From assembly GCF_003589925.1 (NCBI RefSeq), contig NZ_CP032382.1, forward strand, positions 5,332,001-5,396,000: a DNA stretch of 64,000 bases, given 5' to 3'. Position numbers and translations under genes: made by a program. The notes under the pieces are model-generated. The model saw nothing but the letters and a program-made list of their open reading frames with translations. It searched no databases and was not told the origin of the DNA. Numbering within the stretch: position 1 is the stretch's first letter; every line of letters begins with the position of its first letter. This document shows positions 17,454 to 26,461 of this stretch, piece by piece. Source of the DNA: Chryseolinea soli. Lineage in GTDB: Bacteria > Bacteroidota > Bacteroidia > Cytophagales > Cyclobacteriaceae.

Positions 17454-17711
17454 TTACATCCTCCCATGATAAACGTTTTGGAAATCCGTATGAAGCATCG
17501 CATTCTGACGGGAATTGTACTGGGCCAGCAGCGCATATGCGCAATTTGGCACATAGCTAAACCGCTTTTCCAGTTCCTCAATCTTGAGGCAAAGTTCGCG
17601 CACATAGAACCGGATTTGCTCCAGATTCCTGCATTCCGAGGGCCTTTGAAAGTTCCGGGCGGTGAACGCCAACAGGTCCGTCTCAATCTTTTTACGGTCG
17701 AAATCTGACAT
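17454..17711 (-). CDS. Small hypothetical protein behind twin operators
   Basis: 85 residues starting MSDFDRKKIETDLLAFTARN. Highly helical and charged: NLEQIRFYVRELCLKIEELE, then a Tyr/Gln-rich end. The ATG is three bases downstream of a perfect 8-bp-arm palindrome and about 57 bases downstream of a second one, both TTGTG-N8-CACAA. This suggests strong repression or autoregulation. I do not recognise a family; a small DNA-binding or adaptor protein is possible. The downstream ORF at 17209-17436 may be its frameshifted continuation. Confidence 0.5.
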   Translation of the reverse strand: MSDFDRKKIETDLLAFTARNFQRPSECRNLEQIRFYVRELCLKIEELEKRFSYVPNCAYALLAQYNSRQNAMLHTDFQNVYHGRM

Positions 17712-17715
17712 AAAA

Positions 17716-17733
17716 TTGTGTATTATTACACAA
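17716..17733. promoter_or_regulatory. Operator-like palindrome 1 (TTGTG-N8-CACAA)
   Basis: The full element at 17715-17734 has arms ATTGTGTA and TACACAAT around TTAT. It lies just 5' of the 17711 start codon and overlaps a near -7 box (TATCATTG on the minus strand). Confidence 0.6.
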
Positions 17734-17767
17734 TGATAGATTTTCCGCTTCAGGAAACCTAGAGAAA

Positions 17768-17785
17768 TTGTGCAATTTTTCACAA
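17768..17785. promoter_or_regulatory. Operator-like palindrome 2 (TTGTG-N8-CACAA)
   Basis: TTGTG (17768-17772) and CACAA (17781-17785) with the same 8-base spacer as site 1. Centre-to-centre distance is 52 bp, about five helical turns, so two dimers could bind the same face. Confidence 0.55.
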
Positions 17786-18149
17786 CCTATATTGCCTCAT
17801 GCCCTAATGGGGGCAAGTAATGGGAGTATACTTACACAAACCAGGAATTACCGGTCTATTAAAAAATCACTGATTATCAATGTTTTGGGTAAACCGGAAA
17901 TCAACGTGAAGCCGCTGTCTTTCGGGCTTCGAAATCCATCGGGCCAACGGAAGTCGGCCCTGACGGTCACGGCGTTTGCGTGATACATGATGCTCGAGAT
18001 TCCGGATACGAACGCAAGCAACCGCGGAGTGTAAAAGAGAAGCGTAATTTTTTAGGAACGATGCGTACGCCCGAAGAAGTGAATTCGTTTTAATGCTTAT
18101 CTTTAAAAGCACTAATCAACCGCAAACTAACCTTCATAAGCGCTCTCTA
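17786..18149. other. Non-coding region between divergent genes
   Basis: No convincing gene. The short ORFs on either strand (around 17867-18112) do not look like proteins. A one-mismatch -7 box, TATCTTTA, at 18098-18105 may serve the membrane protein starting at 18150. Confidence 0.35.
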
Positions 18150-19040
18150 ATGCAAACCGAAACCAGCCCATTTCTACAAGTTTGGCATCTCAGCATGATC
18201 ATCGGCGCTATCGCCGTGGCCGCCATCGGAATTCTCATTTACGTCATGCACAACCTTCGGATATCGACCATCCGGGAGTATAAGGGGAAATACGACTACA
18301 TCAATGGTCACGAGATCAAGAACTACAAAAAAGTGTTCCTCTGTTTTGGCATCGCCGCTATGCTGATCATCAATCTGTATGGCATGGGCAAACTGTTTTC
18401 GATCGGCGTATGGTTCTTCGTGCGCCTTTTCATTTCTGTCGCCGGCGGAACGCTCATTGCCTATGTCGCTTTCCTGATTTTGGACTATTATTATCCCACA
18501 ATTCTCAATCGGAAACTCCGCAAGTGGCGTTTCATGCCCCGCAAGGGGAGTACCGGCAACACATTGCGGTTGCTGAGCGAGGAGGAAGAAGACGTGCACC
18601 TGGAAGAGGGGATGAAGGCCGAAGAAAGCGCGTTCTCCATCGACTATGACGTGTGGATCGACGAGCGGAGCGGCGAAGTGAAGATCGAAAAATATCCCGG
18701 CCACCTGCAGGCGCTGCGGTGCAACAGCTGCGGCTTCTACACCATGAAGGTCGTGCGCGAGGAGATCACCAAAGAACCCGGTCCCGACGGCCCCGGCGAA
18801 CTCATAAAACACTATCAATGTTACTATTGCAAGTCTGTGCGTGCCACAGCCTTTAATATTTCCACCCGCGAAGCCGACGACTACAAAAACTCCCCCCGCA
18901 TGGCTTTCCGTCGCAGCAAGAATGTGGAAATGATACGACTCGAAATCCAAACCAACACCGGTGGGAAGAAATTCTTCGAATTTCAAAGCGTGGGCCAGGC
19001 CCAGAAATTCCTGGAAGAATACGACTCCGAAAAACCTTAA
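18150..19040 (+). CDS. Membrane protein with C-terminal zinc ribbon, unknown function
   Basis: 296 residues from the ATG at 18150 (MQTETSPFLQVWHLSMIIGA); an in-frame ATG further upstream adds a polar leader. Three membrane segments at about 12-32, 66-84 and 90-110 are followed by a cytoplasmic part. This has an acidic stretch (LLSEEEEDVHLEEGMKAEES), then a four-Cys zinc-ribbon pattern CNSCGF...CYYCKS, and a C-terminal strand-helix QTNTGGKKFFEFQSVGQAQK. No known family recognised. It may be a conserved Cytophagales protein sensing or anchoring something at the inner membrane. The neighbour downstream is the Prc protease, 237 bp away. Confidence 0.72.
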   Translation: MQTETSPFLQVWHLSMIIGAIAVAAIGILIYVMHNLRISTIREYKGKYDYINGHEIKNYKKVFLCFGIAAMLIINLYGMGKLFSIGVWFFVRLFISVAGGTLIAYVAFLILDYYYPTILNRKLRKWRFMPRKGSTGNTLRLLSEEEEDVHLEEGMKAEESAFSIDYDVWIDERSGEVKIEKYPGHLQALRCNSCGFYTMKVVREEITKEPGPDGPGELIKHYQCYYCKSVRATAFNISTREADDYKNSPRMAFRRSKNVEMIRLEIQTNTGGKKFFEFQSVGQAQKFLEEYDSEKP

Positions 19041-19277
19041 CGAAGAAAAGAACCGGCGACATACGCATTCCACGTTTTGTGGTATATCGCAGGCAGAGGA
19101 CGATCGAATTATCCATTTTTACGTTCCAGAAAAAAAGCGAGGCATAACATTTGCCATAGAGAGAACAGAATTAGCCTGAAGTGACCCGAAGAGGCGTGAA
19201 GCAGGATTTTTGAGACCTACCGAAGGAAAGCCTCCGGCTCAGGTGTCACAAAGGCAGAAATGAAATGTAAAGACGAC

Positions 19278-21323
19278 ATGAAAAGAACTTTTTTAGCGGC
19301 GGCAATCGCCACTGTACTATGGACCGCTGAGGCCGCACAAGGTGCGACCGGCGTGGCGGATACTACGGCCCTGAAACCCAGCGCGGTGTATGGAAAAGAA
19401 GCGAAAGTGATGGCCTATATTCTGGACAACAACCACTACCGCAAACTGAGCCTCAACGACTCCCTATCGTCGGCCATCCTCGACGGTTATGTGAAGAGCC
19501 TGGATAACAACAAGACCTACTTTACGGCGTCCGACCTGGCCGCCTTTGAGAAATACCGGACAAAGATCGACGACCTCACCAAGGCTGAAAACGTGGACCC
19601 CGCTTACGAGATCTACAAGGTCTTCAGAAAGCGATTCAACACCCGCATGACCTATATCAAGACCAAGCTCATCCCGCAAGCATTTGACTATACGGTCCAG
19701 GAATCCTATGAAACCGACCGCGACAAAGAACCTTGGTGCAAGACTGACGCAGAACTGGACGAAGTGTGGCGTAAGATCATCAAAAGTCAGGCCCTCAGCC
19801 TTAAATTGGCCGGCAAGAGTCAGGAAGAGATCGAAAAAACGCTCACCGAACGCTACAACCGCTTTGCGAAGTCCATACAGCAGTTCAATAGCGAAGACGT
19901 GTTCAGCATGTATATGAACACGATCACCGAAGCCTACGATCCGCACACCAGCTACCTGTCGCCAAAAGCGGCGGAAGTATTTCAGCAACAGATGAGCCTT
20001 TCGCTAGAAGGCATCGGCGCCCGTCTGCAAACTGAAAATGACTATACGCGTGTAGCGGAGGTGATCACCGGCGGTCCCGCCGACAAGAGCAAGCTCATCA
20101 ACGTGAACGACAAGATCATCGGCGTTGCCCAAGGCAGCGATGGCGAATTGGTGGACGTGATCGGCTGGCGCATCGACGACGTAGTGAAACTCATCAAAGG
20201 CCCTAAAGGCACGACGGTAAAACTCCAGATCCTGCCCACCGAAACGGGCGTGACCGGACCCTCCAAGGTTATCACGCTGGTGCGCGACAAGATCAAACTG
20301 GAAGACCAGCAAGCCAAAAAGAGTGTCATCAACTACAATATGAATGGCAGGAACCTCAAGCTGGGCATCATCACCCTGCCGAGTTTCTACATGGATTTTG
20401 AAGCCTACCAAAAAGGCGATCCCAACTACACCAGCACCACCCGCGACGTGAAACGCCTGCTCAAAGAATTGCAGGTCGACAAAGTAGACGGTGTCGTGCT
20501 TGACCTGCGCAACAACGGCGGCGGCTCCCTCACCGAAGCCATCGACCTCACCGGACTTTTCATCAAAGATGGTCCCGTGGTACAGGTGAAAAATTCAGCC
20601 AACAAAATTGATGTCGGCCAGGACGACGACCCGACCATTGCGTATAGCGGTCCGTTGGTAGTGATGACCAACCGCTTCAGTGCTTCCGCGTCGGAGATCT
20701 TTGCCGGGGCCATACAGGATTACAAACGCGGTGTCATCGTGGGTGAGTCCACCTATGGCAAGGGCACCGTGCAGACCATTGTGGACCTGAACCGCTTTAT
20801 CAACGACCCCAACAACAAGGTAGGGGAGTTGAAGATCACCTTCCAGAAGTTCTACCGCGTCACGGGCAGCAGCACGCAACACAAAGGCGTAACCCCCGAT
20901 GTGAGCTTCCCCACAGCCCTCGATGCCGAGCAATTTGGCGAGAGCTCCAGCCCTAGCGCCATGCCCTGGGATGAGATCAGAGGCACACTCTATCAAAAGA
21001 CCACCGTCCTCAACGACCGCATCATTGCCAACCTGAACAAGGCCTACCAGGAAAGGTTGAAAACAGAACCCACCCTGCAACGCTACGTAGAGGAAACGGT
21101 AGAACAGCGCAAAAACTTTAAAGAAACCACGATCTCCCTCAACGAGGCCGTCCGCAAGAAAGAAATGGAAGAAGCCGAGAAAAAGAAGGCCGCCAACGAC
21201 AAGCTCGACACCAAGATCGTCGGCAAAGAAGGCAAAGCCACTAATGTCCTCGAACTGGACGACGAATACCTCCGCGAAGGCCTCTTCGTCCTGGGCGACC
21301 TGATCAACACGAAAGTAGGATAA
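19278..21323 (+). CDS. prc: Carboxy-terminal processing (tail-specific) protease Prc
   Basis: 681 residues from the ATG at 19278 (MKRTFLAAAIATVLWTAEAAQG, a signal peptide); a second ATG six codons upstream is possible. Order: helical N-terminal domain (about 30-215, with LDGYVKSLDNNKTYFTASD and EAYDPHTSYLSPKAAE), PDZ domain (about 225-320, GIGARLQTENDYTRVAEVI), S41 peptidase core with the SASASE serine motif (residues 468-472) and the general-base Lys495 in STYGKGTVQ, and a C-terminal DUF3340-like helical region rich in Lys/Glu. A periplasmic serine protease that trims proteins from their C-termini. The terminator right after suggests a single-gene unit. Confidence 0.95.
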   Translation: MKRTFLAAAIATVLWTAEAAQGATGVADTTALKPSAVYGKEAKVMAYILDNNHYRKLSLNDSLSSAILDGYVKSLDNNKTYFTASDLAAFEKYRTKIDDLTKAENVDPAYEIYKVFRKRFNTRMTYIKTKLIPQAFDYTVQESYETDRDKEPWCKTDAELDEVWRKIIKSQALSLKLAGKSQEEIEKTLTERYNRFAKSIQQFNSEDVFSMYMNTITEAYDPHTSYLSPKAAEVFQQQMSLSLEGIGARLQTENDYTRVAEVITGGPADKSKLINVNDKIIGVAQGSDGELVDVIGWRIDDVVKLIKGPKGTTVKLQILPTETGVTGPSKVITLVRDKIKLEDQQAKKSVINYNMNGRNLKLGIITLPSFYMDFEAYQKGDPNYTSTTRDVKRLLKELQVDKVDGVVLDLRNNGGGSLTEAIDLTGLFIKDGPVVQVKNSANKIDVGQDDDPTIAYSGPLVVMTNRFSASASEIFAGAIQDYKRGVIVGESTYGKGTVQTIVDLNRFINDPNNKVGELKITFQKFYRVTGSSTQHKGVTPDVSFPTALDAEQFGESSSPSAMPWDEIRGTLYQKTTVLNDRIIANLNKAYQERLKTEPTLQRYVEETVEQRKNFKETTISLNEAVRKKEMEEAEKKKAANDKLDTKIVGKEGKATNVLELDDEYLREGLFVLGDLINTKVG

Positions 21324-21350
21324 GAAAAAATATTCGCATTGAAATCGGAA

Positions 21351-21383
21351 AAGAAGCCATCGCGAGATGGTTTCTTTTTTTTT
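21351..21383 (+). terminator. Rho-independent terminator of prc
   Basis: AAGAAGCCATC (21351-21361) and GATGGTTTCTT (21366-21376) pair with one G-T wobble around GCGA, then a long T-run. Confidence 0.85.
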
Positions 21384-21386
21384 GCC

Positions 21387-22060
21387 CTTGTTGGTGTTCT
21401 TCACCAACAAGTTCAGCTTCCACTCACTTCCCAAAACCAGCATTTCCTAATCCATACAAGAACCACATCCCTCCACACTACGTTATTTCAACATACGGGA
21501 GCCACAATTCGGTTTTCAGTGTTATATGAACGCTCGCCATCAATCTTGTTGGGGAAGGACACCAACAAGCGCGATGCGGCAATGGTTGTGTAGAACTGCA
21601 AAGGTGAGGTGTTGATATTTTACAACTAACCAAAACGACCATGGAGATCACCGTAAAAGAAGGTACCGTCATCGAGCACGAAGGGCGGCACTGGATCATC
21701 ACTCAGATCGGCGAAGACAACGAAGGCCAGACCGTCATCCACATCCGGTCCGGCGAAGAACTGAGCGTCATCAAGCTCAGCGACATGCCCTACGATTTGA
21801 AATTGGTCCGCTAGAAGGAGCACACCTGTCCATCGCGCCCACGCGCCCCGGTTGATGCCCACCACCAACCTGAGTGCTTTTGTGTATCCCCTCAAGTCCA
21901 ACCCCATATCCTTGTTGTCCCTCCAACCAAAACCATTCCCATCCATCCACCCCCAATTTTTCCCTCCAACCCACAACCCCCCGACCACCTCCCGCCGTAT
22001 AATGCTTGTAACCCAAACGGTTAGCTCGCAACGTCCTTGTTGGTGTTTTCCACCGATAAG
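21387..22060. repeat. Three CTTGTTGGTG / CACCAACAAG palindromes
   Basis: Copy 1 at 21387-21411 has perfect 10-bp arms with a 5-base loop. Copy 2 at 21545-21569 keeps CTTGTTGG/CCAACAAG with a 9-base loop. Copy 3 at 22036-22060 has CTTGTTGGTG with CACCGATAAG, where the two changes still pair as G-T wobbles. All lie in the spacers around the small gene at 21641. Confidence 0.75.
21641..21814 (+). CDS. Small conserved-looking hypothetical protein (57 residues)
   Basis: ATG at 21641, TAG at 21812-21814. The product starts MEITVKEGTVIEHEGRHWII and ends with KLSDMPYDLKLVR. It has an amphipathic beta pattern (VIEHEGRHWIITQI, TVIHIRSGEELSVIKL) like a small SH3/KOW-type beta barrel. No signal peptide, so cytoplasmic. 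It shows normal codon use and no competing protein-like frame. No family recognised. It sits alone between prc and the ABC transporter, flanked by palindromic repeats. Confidence 0.55.
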   Translation: MEITVKEGTVIEHEGRHWIITQIGEDNEGQTVIHIRSGEELSVIKLSDMPYDLKLVR

Positions 22061-22139
22061 ATTCCCACATTTTCCTGAACCCCAATACCTTTAATTTCCA
22101 TTTTTTAAAAGCTATTTTAGGGGCTCATTGCCTAGATCC
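21815..22139. other. Pyrimidine-rich non-coding spacer before the ABC transporter
   Basis: C/T-rich sequence without a believable ORF. It holds the third CTTGTTGGTG palindrome at 22036-22060. No clear promoter. Confidence 0.4.
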
Positions 22140-25100
22140 ATGAGTGAAGAATTACTCAAAGCCATATTGCAGCTCTTTGCTATCGTTGCCCGCGAGAGGA
22201 TTACCGAAGCCGAGCGCACCAACATCAAAGAATTTCTCAGCCTCCACCTCAGCCGGGAGGCCACGAACTATTACCTGAAGCTCTTCGACGAATTTGCCGC
22301 CTCGCACGAGATCGAATCCCGCCAGGAGCTCAGCAGCCTCGATGAAGAAACGCAGCAGTTTGTAGACGATTGGGCCAAGATCATGAAGATCGTCAAGCAG
22401 GTGAACCAGGCGCTCACCATGCAACAGAAGGTCGTGCTCATTGTCAAGATCATCGAGCTGGTGTTTGCCGAAGACGTCATCTCCGATCGCCAGGGAAATC
22501 TGATCTTTTATATCGGCCAGGCCCTCAAAATCCCCCAGGCCGACGTCCAGGCCCTGCAGGCGTTTGTGACGGGCCACGACATCGACGAGCTCGCCAGCAA
22601 ACAAGTCCTCATCATCGACGAAGGTTCGGGTGAGTATCCCGGTCCGCGCATCATCGAGAAAGACCTCACCGGCCTCATCGCCATCCTGAGGTTGCAGGAT
22701 GCGGATACCTATTTTATCAAATACCTCGGTATCACCACGTTGTATTTGAACAGCATTCTCCTCAAAAGCCGGAAGATCGACGTATTCCCTACCGGTAGCA
22801 CCATACGCGGGGATAAGGTCGGGCCCATCTATTACAGCGACATCATCGGCAAGTTCCTCAGCGACGCCAGCAAAACCCATATCTCGTTTACGGCCGACCA
22901 CATTTTCTATCATTTCAAAAGCGGCCGGGCCGGCATTCAAAACGTGAACATCGCCGAACAGGGCGGCAAGCTCGTCGGCCTCATGGGCGCCAGCGGCTCC
23001 GGAAAGTCCACGCTCCTCAATGTGCTCAACGGCTCCGAGAAGCCGTCCAGCGGACGTGTGCTCATCAACGACATCAACATCCACGAACACCCGGAAAAAG
23101 TACAGGGCATCATCGGCTATGTGCCGCAGGACGACTTGCTCATCGAGGAGCTGACCGTCTTTCAAAACCTGTATTACGCCGCCAAACTGTGTTTCGCCCA
23201 CTACACGGAAAAGGAGATGATCGAAGTGGTGATCCGCGTGCTCGTGAACCTCGGCCTGTCCGAGATCCGCGATTTGCGTGTGGGATCGCCGTTGGACAAG
23301 ACCATCAGTGGCGGTCAGCGCAAACGCGTGAACATCGCTCTGGAGCTGCTGCGGGAGCCCACGATCTTGTTTGTGGACGAACCCACGTCCGGCCTCTCGT
23401 CGCGCGATTCGGAAAACATCATGGACTTGCTCAAGGAGTTGTCGCTCCGGGGCAAGATGGTTTTTGTGGTGATCCACCAACCGTCGTCCGACATCTTCAA
23501 GATGTTCGACACGCTCATCATCATGGACGTGGGCGGTTTCCAGATCTATTACGGCAACCCCGTGGAATCGGTCGTTTATTTTCGCGACATCATCAATGCC
23601 GCCAACAAAACGCAAGGCATGTGTCCCGAGTGCGGGAACATCAACCCGGAGCAGGTGTTCAGTATCATCGAAACGCGGGTGGTAAACGAATACGGCAGGC
23701 TCACCAATACGCGCAAGGTTTCGTCTGGTCAGTGGTATCAGTACTTCAAACAAAAGATCAAGGTCCCCCGCGTCGATCATGTGCAGGAGTCGCTGCCCGT
23801 GTTGCAGGCCATCCCAGCATGGGCCAAACAGCTCCAGGTCTTCATCACCCGCGACGTGCTGGCGAAGCTTTCCAACAAACAATATCTGTATATCAACTTG
23901 CTGGAAGCGCCCGTGTTGGCGTTCTTCATCGCCTTCATGGTGAAGTACTACAACGTGCTGAGCGACACCAATCCCGTATACACGTTTTACAACAACAATA
24001 ACATCCCGGTCTACTTCTTCATGAGTGTAGTGGTGGCGTTGTTTTTCGGTCTTACGATGAGCGCGGAAGAAATCTTTCGGGACCGCAAGATCCTGAAACG
24101 CGAAGAGTTTTTGCACCTGAGCCGAAGCAGTTACCTTGTTTCGAAGGTGGCGGTGATGTTTGCTTTCTCGGCCATCCAGACGCTGTTGTTCTTGCTGGTG
24201 GGAAATACCATTCTGGAAATACCGCTGACGGAGATGCGTTATTGGCTCATCCTTTTCAGTTGTTCCTGTTTTGCCAACATGTTGGGATTGAACATATCGG
24301 CGGCATTCAACTCAGCCGTCACGATCTACATTCTGATTCCTTTGTTGGTGATCCCGCAGCTCCTGCTTAGTGGTGTGGTGATCAGCTTCGACAAGTTCAA
24401 TCCGCGCGTGGGCAAGCCCATTGGTGTGCCGGTGGCGGGAGAGGTGATGGCATCGCGATGGGCGTTCGAGGCGTTTATGGTCACGCAGTTCAAAGACAAC
24501 CCCTTTCAAAAACAATTCTACGACGTCGATAAAAGCGAGGCGGAGGCTGAGTACAAACGCGTGTATTACATCCCCGCCCTGGAATCGAAACTGGCCTATG
24601 TTGTGAACCGCCCTTTCAGCTGGCGTCACACCAACGACGAGCAGGTAATAAACGCCTTGAGCATTCTCAGAACAGAAATTGACAACGAGTTGGGCCACAT
24701 CGGGAAAGAAAACTTTCCGGAAGTGGACAAGCTCGCAGTCGGTGAATTCGATTCGACGGTCTACCGGAAGACCATACGTTTCCTGACGACCCTCAAGCAG
24801 TATTACAGTATCCAGATGCGAAGGGCAGGAGGGGAGCGCGACAAGCGCATTGCCGAGCTCACCTCCACGCCCGTCAAGGCCGCGCACTTTGAATCGCTGA
24901 GACAACGCTACTCCAACAAGGCCGTTGCCGATGCCGTAGAAAACATCGGCACGCCCGACCGCATTGTGGAATACAACGGCACACTGGTTCAAAAGGTCTA
25001 TCCCATCTATGTCGACGACCACAAACCCAAAAACAAACTCGACTTCTCGGCCAACCTATACCAGCCGACCAAGCAGTTCGCCGGCCTGACGTTCGATACG

Positions 25101-25232
25101 TTTTATTTCAACGTGGCCGTGATCTGGAGCATGACGATATTCTTGTTCCTCACCCTTTATTTTGACGTATTAAAACGCCTCATGCGCCGTCTCGAACGCA
25201 GCCGGAAATATCGCGTTCGCGACAAGCAGTAA
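22140..25232 (+). CDS. ABCG-type ABC transporter (ATPase-permease fusion) with TerB-like N-terminal domain
   Basis: 1030 residues from the ATG at 22140; a TTG four codons earlier is less likely. Order: an all-helical N-terminal region of about 150 residues resembling a TerB-like tellurite-resistance/sensor domain (KAILQLFAIVARERITEAER); a linker of about 100 residues with a strand-rich part; ATPase with Walker A GASGSGKST (Lys289), signature ISGGQRKR, Walker B ILFVDEPTSG and the H-loop VIHQPSSD; a Cys pair CPECGN after the ATPase; then an ABC2-type membrane domain (about 590-780), a long periplasmic or cytoplasmic insert and a last membrane segment near 985-1010. The layout is that of ABCG/White half-transporters. 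Likely an exporter of unknown substrate. Confidence 0.88.
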   Translation: MSEELLKAILQLFAIVARERITEAERTNIKEFLSLHLSREATNYYLKLFDEFAASHEIESRQELSSLDEETQQFVDDWAKIMKIVKQVNQALTMQQKVVLIVKIIELVFAEDVISDRQGNLIFYIGQALKIPQADVQALQAFVTGHDIDELASKQVLIIDEGSGEYPGPRIIEKDLTGLIAILRLQDADTYFIKYLGITTLYLNSILLKSRKIDVFPTGSTIRGDKVGPIYYSDIIGKFLSDASKTHISFTADHIFYHFKSGRAGIQNVNIAEQGGKLVGLMGASGSGKSTLLNVLNGSEKPSSGRVLINDINIHEHPEKVQGIIGYVPQDDLLIEELTVFQNLYYAAKLCFAHYTEKEMIEVVIRVLVNLGLSEIRDLRVGSPLDKTISGGQRKRVNIALELLREPTILFVDEPTSGLSSRDSENIMDLLKELSLRGKMVFVVIHQPSSDIFKMFDTLIIMDVGGFQIYYGNPVESVVYFRDIINAANKTQGMCPECGNINPEQVFSIIETRVVNEYGRLTNTRKVSSGQWYQYFKQKIKVPRVDHVQESLPVLQAIPAWAKQLQVFITRDVLAKLSNKQYLYINLLEAPVLAFFIAFMVKYYNVLSDTNPVYTFYNNNNIPVYFFMSVVVALFFGLTMSAEEIFRDRKILKREEFLHLSRSSYLVSKVAVMFAFSAIQTLLFLLVGNTILEIPLTEMRYWLILFSCSCFANMLGLNISAAFNSAVTIYILIPLLVIPQLLLSGVVISFDKFNPRVGKPIGVPVAGEVMASRWAFEAFMVTQFKDNPFQKQFYDVDKSEAEAEYKRVYYIPALESKLAYVVNRPFSWRHTNDEQVINALSILRTEIDNELGHIGKENFPEVDKLAVGEFDSTVYRKTIRFLTTLKQYYSIQMRRAGGERDKRIAELTSTPVKAAHFESLRQRYSNKAVADAVENIGTPDRIVEYNGTLVQKVYPIYVDDHKPKNKLDFSANLYQPTKQFAGLTFDTFYFNVAVIWSMTIFLFLTLYFDVLKRLMRRLERSRKYRVRDKQ

Positions 25233-25284
25233 ATTAAATCCTGACTTCGTATTTTTACACAAACGCCATAACATCGATCACACC

Positions 25285-25737
25285 ATGACCAAGAACGCAA
25301 CCCAGATCATTTTCACCGCCCTGTTCTTCGCACTCCTCATCGCCTGCGGCACCAAAAAAGAAGCCGCAGCCCCCTCAACGCCTGCCGACTCCACAGCGGC
25401 CGACACCGACGAATGGAAAGCCATGGACGATTTTCACATGATCATGGCCGAGTCTTTCCACCCCTTTAAGGATAGCGCCAACCTGGCTCCCGCGAAGGCC
25501 AAGGCCGCCGAAATGGCCGCCTCCGCAGAGCAATGGCTCGCCGCACCGCTGCCCGAGAAAGTCAACAATGAAAACGTGAAGGCCAAGCTCGAAGCCCTGA
25601 AAGCAAAGACAGCGGCCTTTGTCGAAACCTCCAAATCAACAGACGACAAAGTGGTAGGCGACGCGTTGACGGAGCTTCACGACATGTTCCATGAGCTGCA
25701 GGAAGCTTGGTATGCGGGGCATGAGCATCATCATTAG
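25285..25737 (+). CDS. Small His-tailed lipoprotein, unknown function
   Basis: 150 residues. Lipoprotein signal MTKNATQIIFTALFFALLIAC, then an Ala/Thr/Pro-rich linker and a helical domain (about 45-140) resembling a four-helix bundle, with DDFHMIMAESFHPFK and ELHDMFHELQEAWYAGHEHHH at the C-terminus. The His/Met-rich ends suggest possible metal or haem contact, but no known motif (for example CXXCH) is present. 52 bp downstream of the ABC transporter on the same strand, so it may be co-transcribed. Family not recognised. Confidence 0.72.
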   Translation: MTKNATQIIFTALFFALLIACGTKKEAAAPSTPADSTAADTDEWKAMDDFHMIMAESFHPFKDSANLAPAKAKAAEMAASAEQWLAAPLPEKVNNENVKAKLEALKAKTAAFVETSKSTDDKVVGDALTELHDMFHELQEAWYAGHEHHH

Positions 25738-25840
25738 AGGGATGTCACTCCGGGCAATCCCGACGTTAAAAACTTTAGAACGTTTTCTCTAGTCGGACAA
25801 CGTTCAGACGGGGATCCTATTTGCATGGCAAAGATCAGGT

Positions 25841-26461
25841 ATGAAAATAACCTCTTTAACGGCATTCACTACTTTTATTCTTTTGATCACAGGTTGCGCG
25901 ACGAATTCCTTAAAAAGTCAACGGGCTACTTTAGTGAAAGACAAAGACCGCAATGCGTATGCTTTGCGCGTCATGTTAGATAACCGGCAGTGGATGACGC
26001 AAAATTTGAACATCGATATACCGGGTTCCTATTGCTATCAGGATAAAAAGCTAAACTGTGATCACTACGGTCGTTTGTATACGTGGGAATCAGCAAAGAA
26101 GGGATGTGAAATGCTTGGTGACGGATGGCAACTCCCGACAAATGAAGAGTGGGAGCGAATGGCCGGCTTCTATGGTGGGGTCCGTAAGGATTCCATTCAC
26201 GATGGTAAAGCAGCGTATGCGGCCTTATTGTATGGCGGTGATTCGGGATTCAATATCGTGTTCGGGGGTAATCGTGAAGTCGCCGGTAGCTACGCGCGAT
26301 TGGATGCTCATGGATTTTATTGGACCGCAACCGAATGGGATACCGATAACGCATGGCTCTACAACTTTGGAAAGGGAGGAAAAATGCTCAATCGTCATAA
26401 TGATGGAGAAAAGGCAGGGGCGCATTCCGTGCGTTGCATTCGGAGGAGCTTTTCGAAATAA
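25841..26461 (+). CDS. FISUMP-domain lipoprotein
   Basis: 206 residues. Lipobox LITGC at about residue 19. The rest matches the Fibrobacter succinogenes major paralogous domain: RQWMTQNLNIDIPGSYCY, YGRLYTWESAKKGC, DGWQLPTNEEWERM, GFYWTATEWD and a closing HSVRCIRR. The proteins are surface-exposed with unknown role. The gene is noticeably richer in A/T than its neighbours, a possible sign of transfer. Upstream at 25778-25805 lies an inverted repeat GAACGTT-N14-AACGTTC that could be a regulatory site. Confidence 0.85.
   Translation: MKITSLTAFTTFILLITGCATNSLKSQRATLVKDKDRNAYALRVMLDNRQWMTQNLNIDIPGSYCYQDKKLNCDHYGRLYTWESAKKGCEMLGDGWQLPTNEEWERMAGFYGGVRKDSIHDGKAAYAALLYGGDSGFNIVFGGNREVAGSYARLDAHGFYWTATEWDTDNAWLYNFGKGGKMLNRHNDGEKAGAHSVRCIRRSFSK

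Noticed and set aside
22152..24116. Minus-strand ORF of 654 codons
   Set aside because: Fully opposite the ABC transporter; no domain pattern, His/Asp-rich shadow composition.
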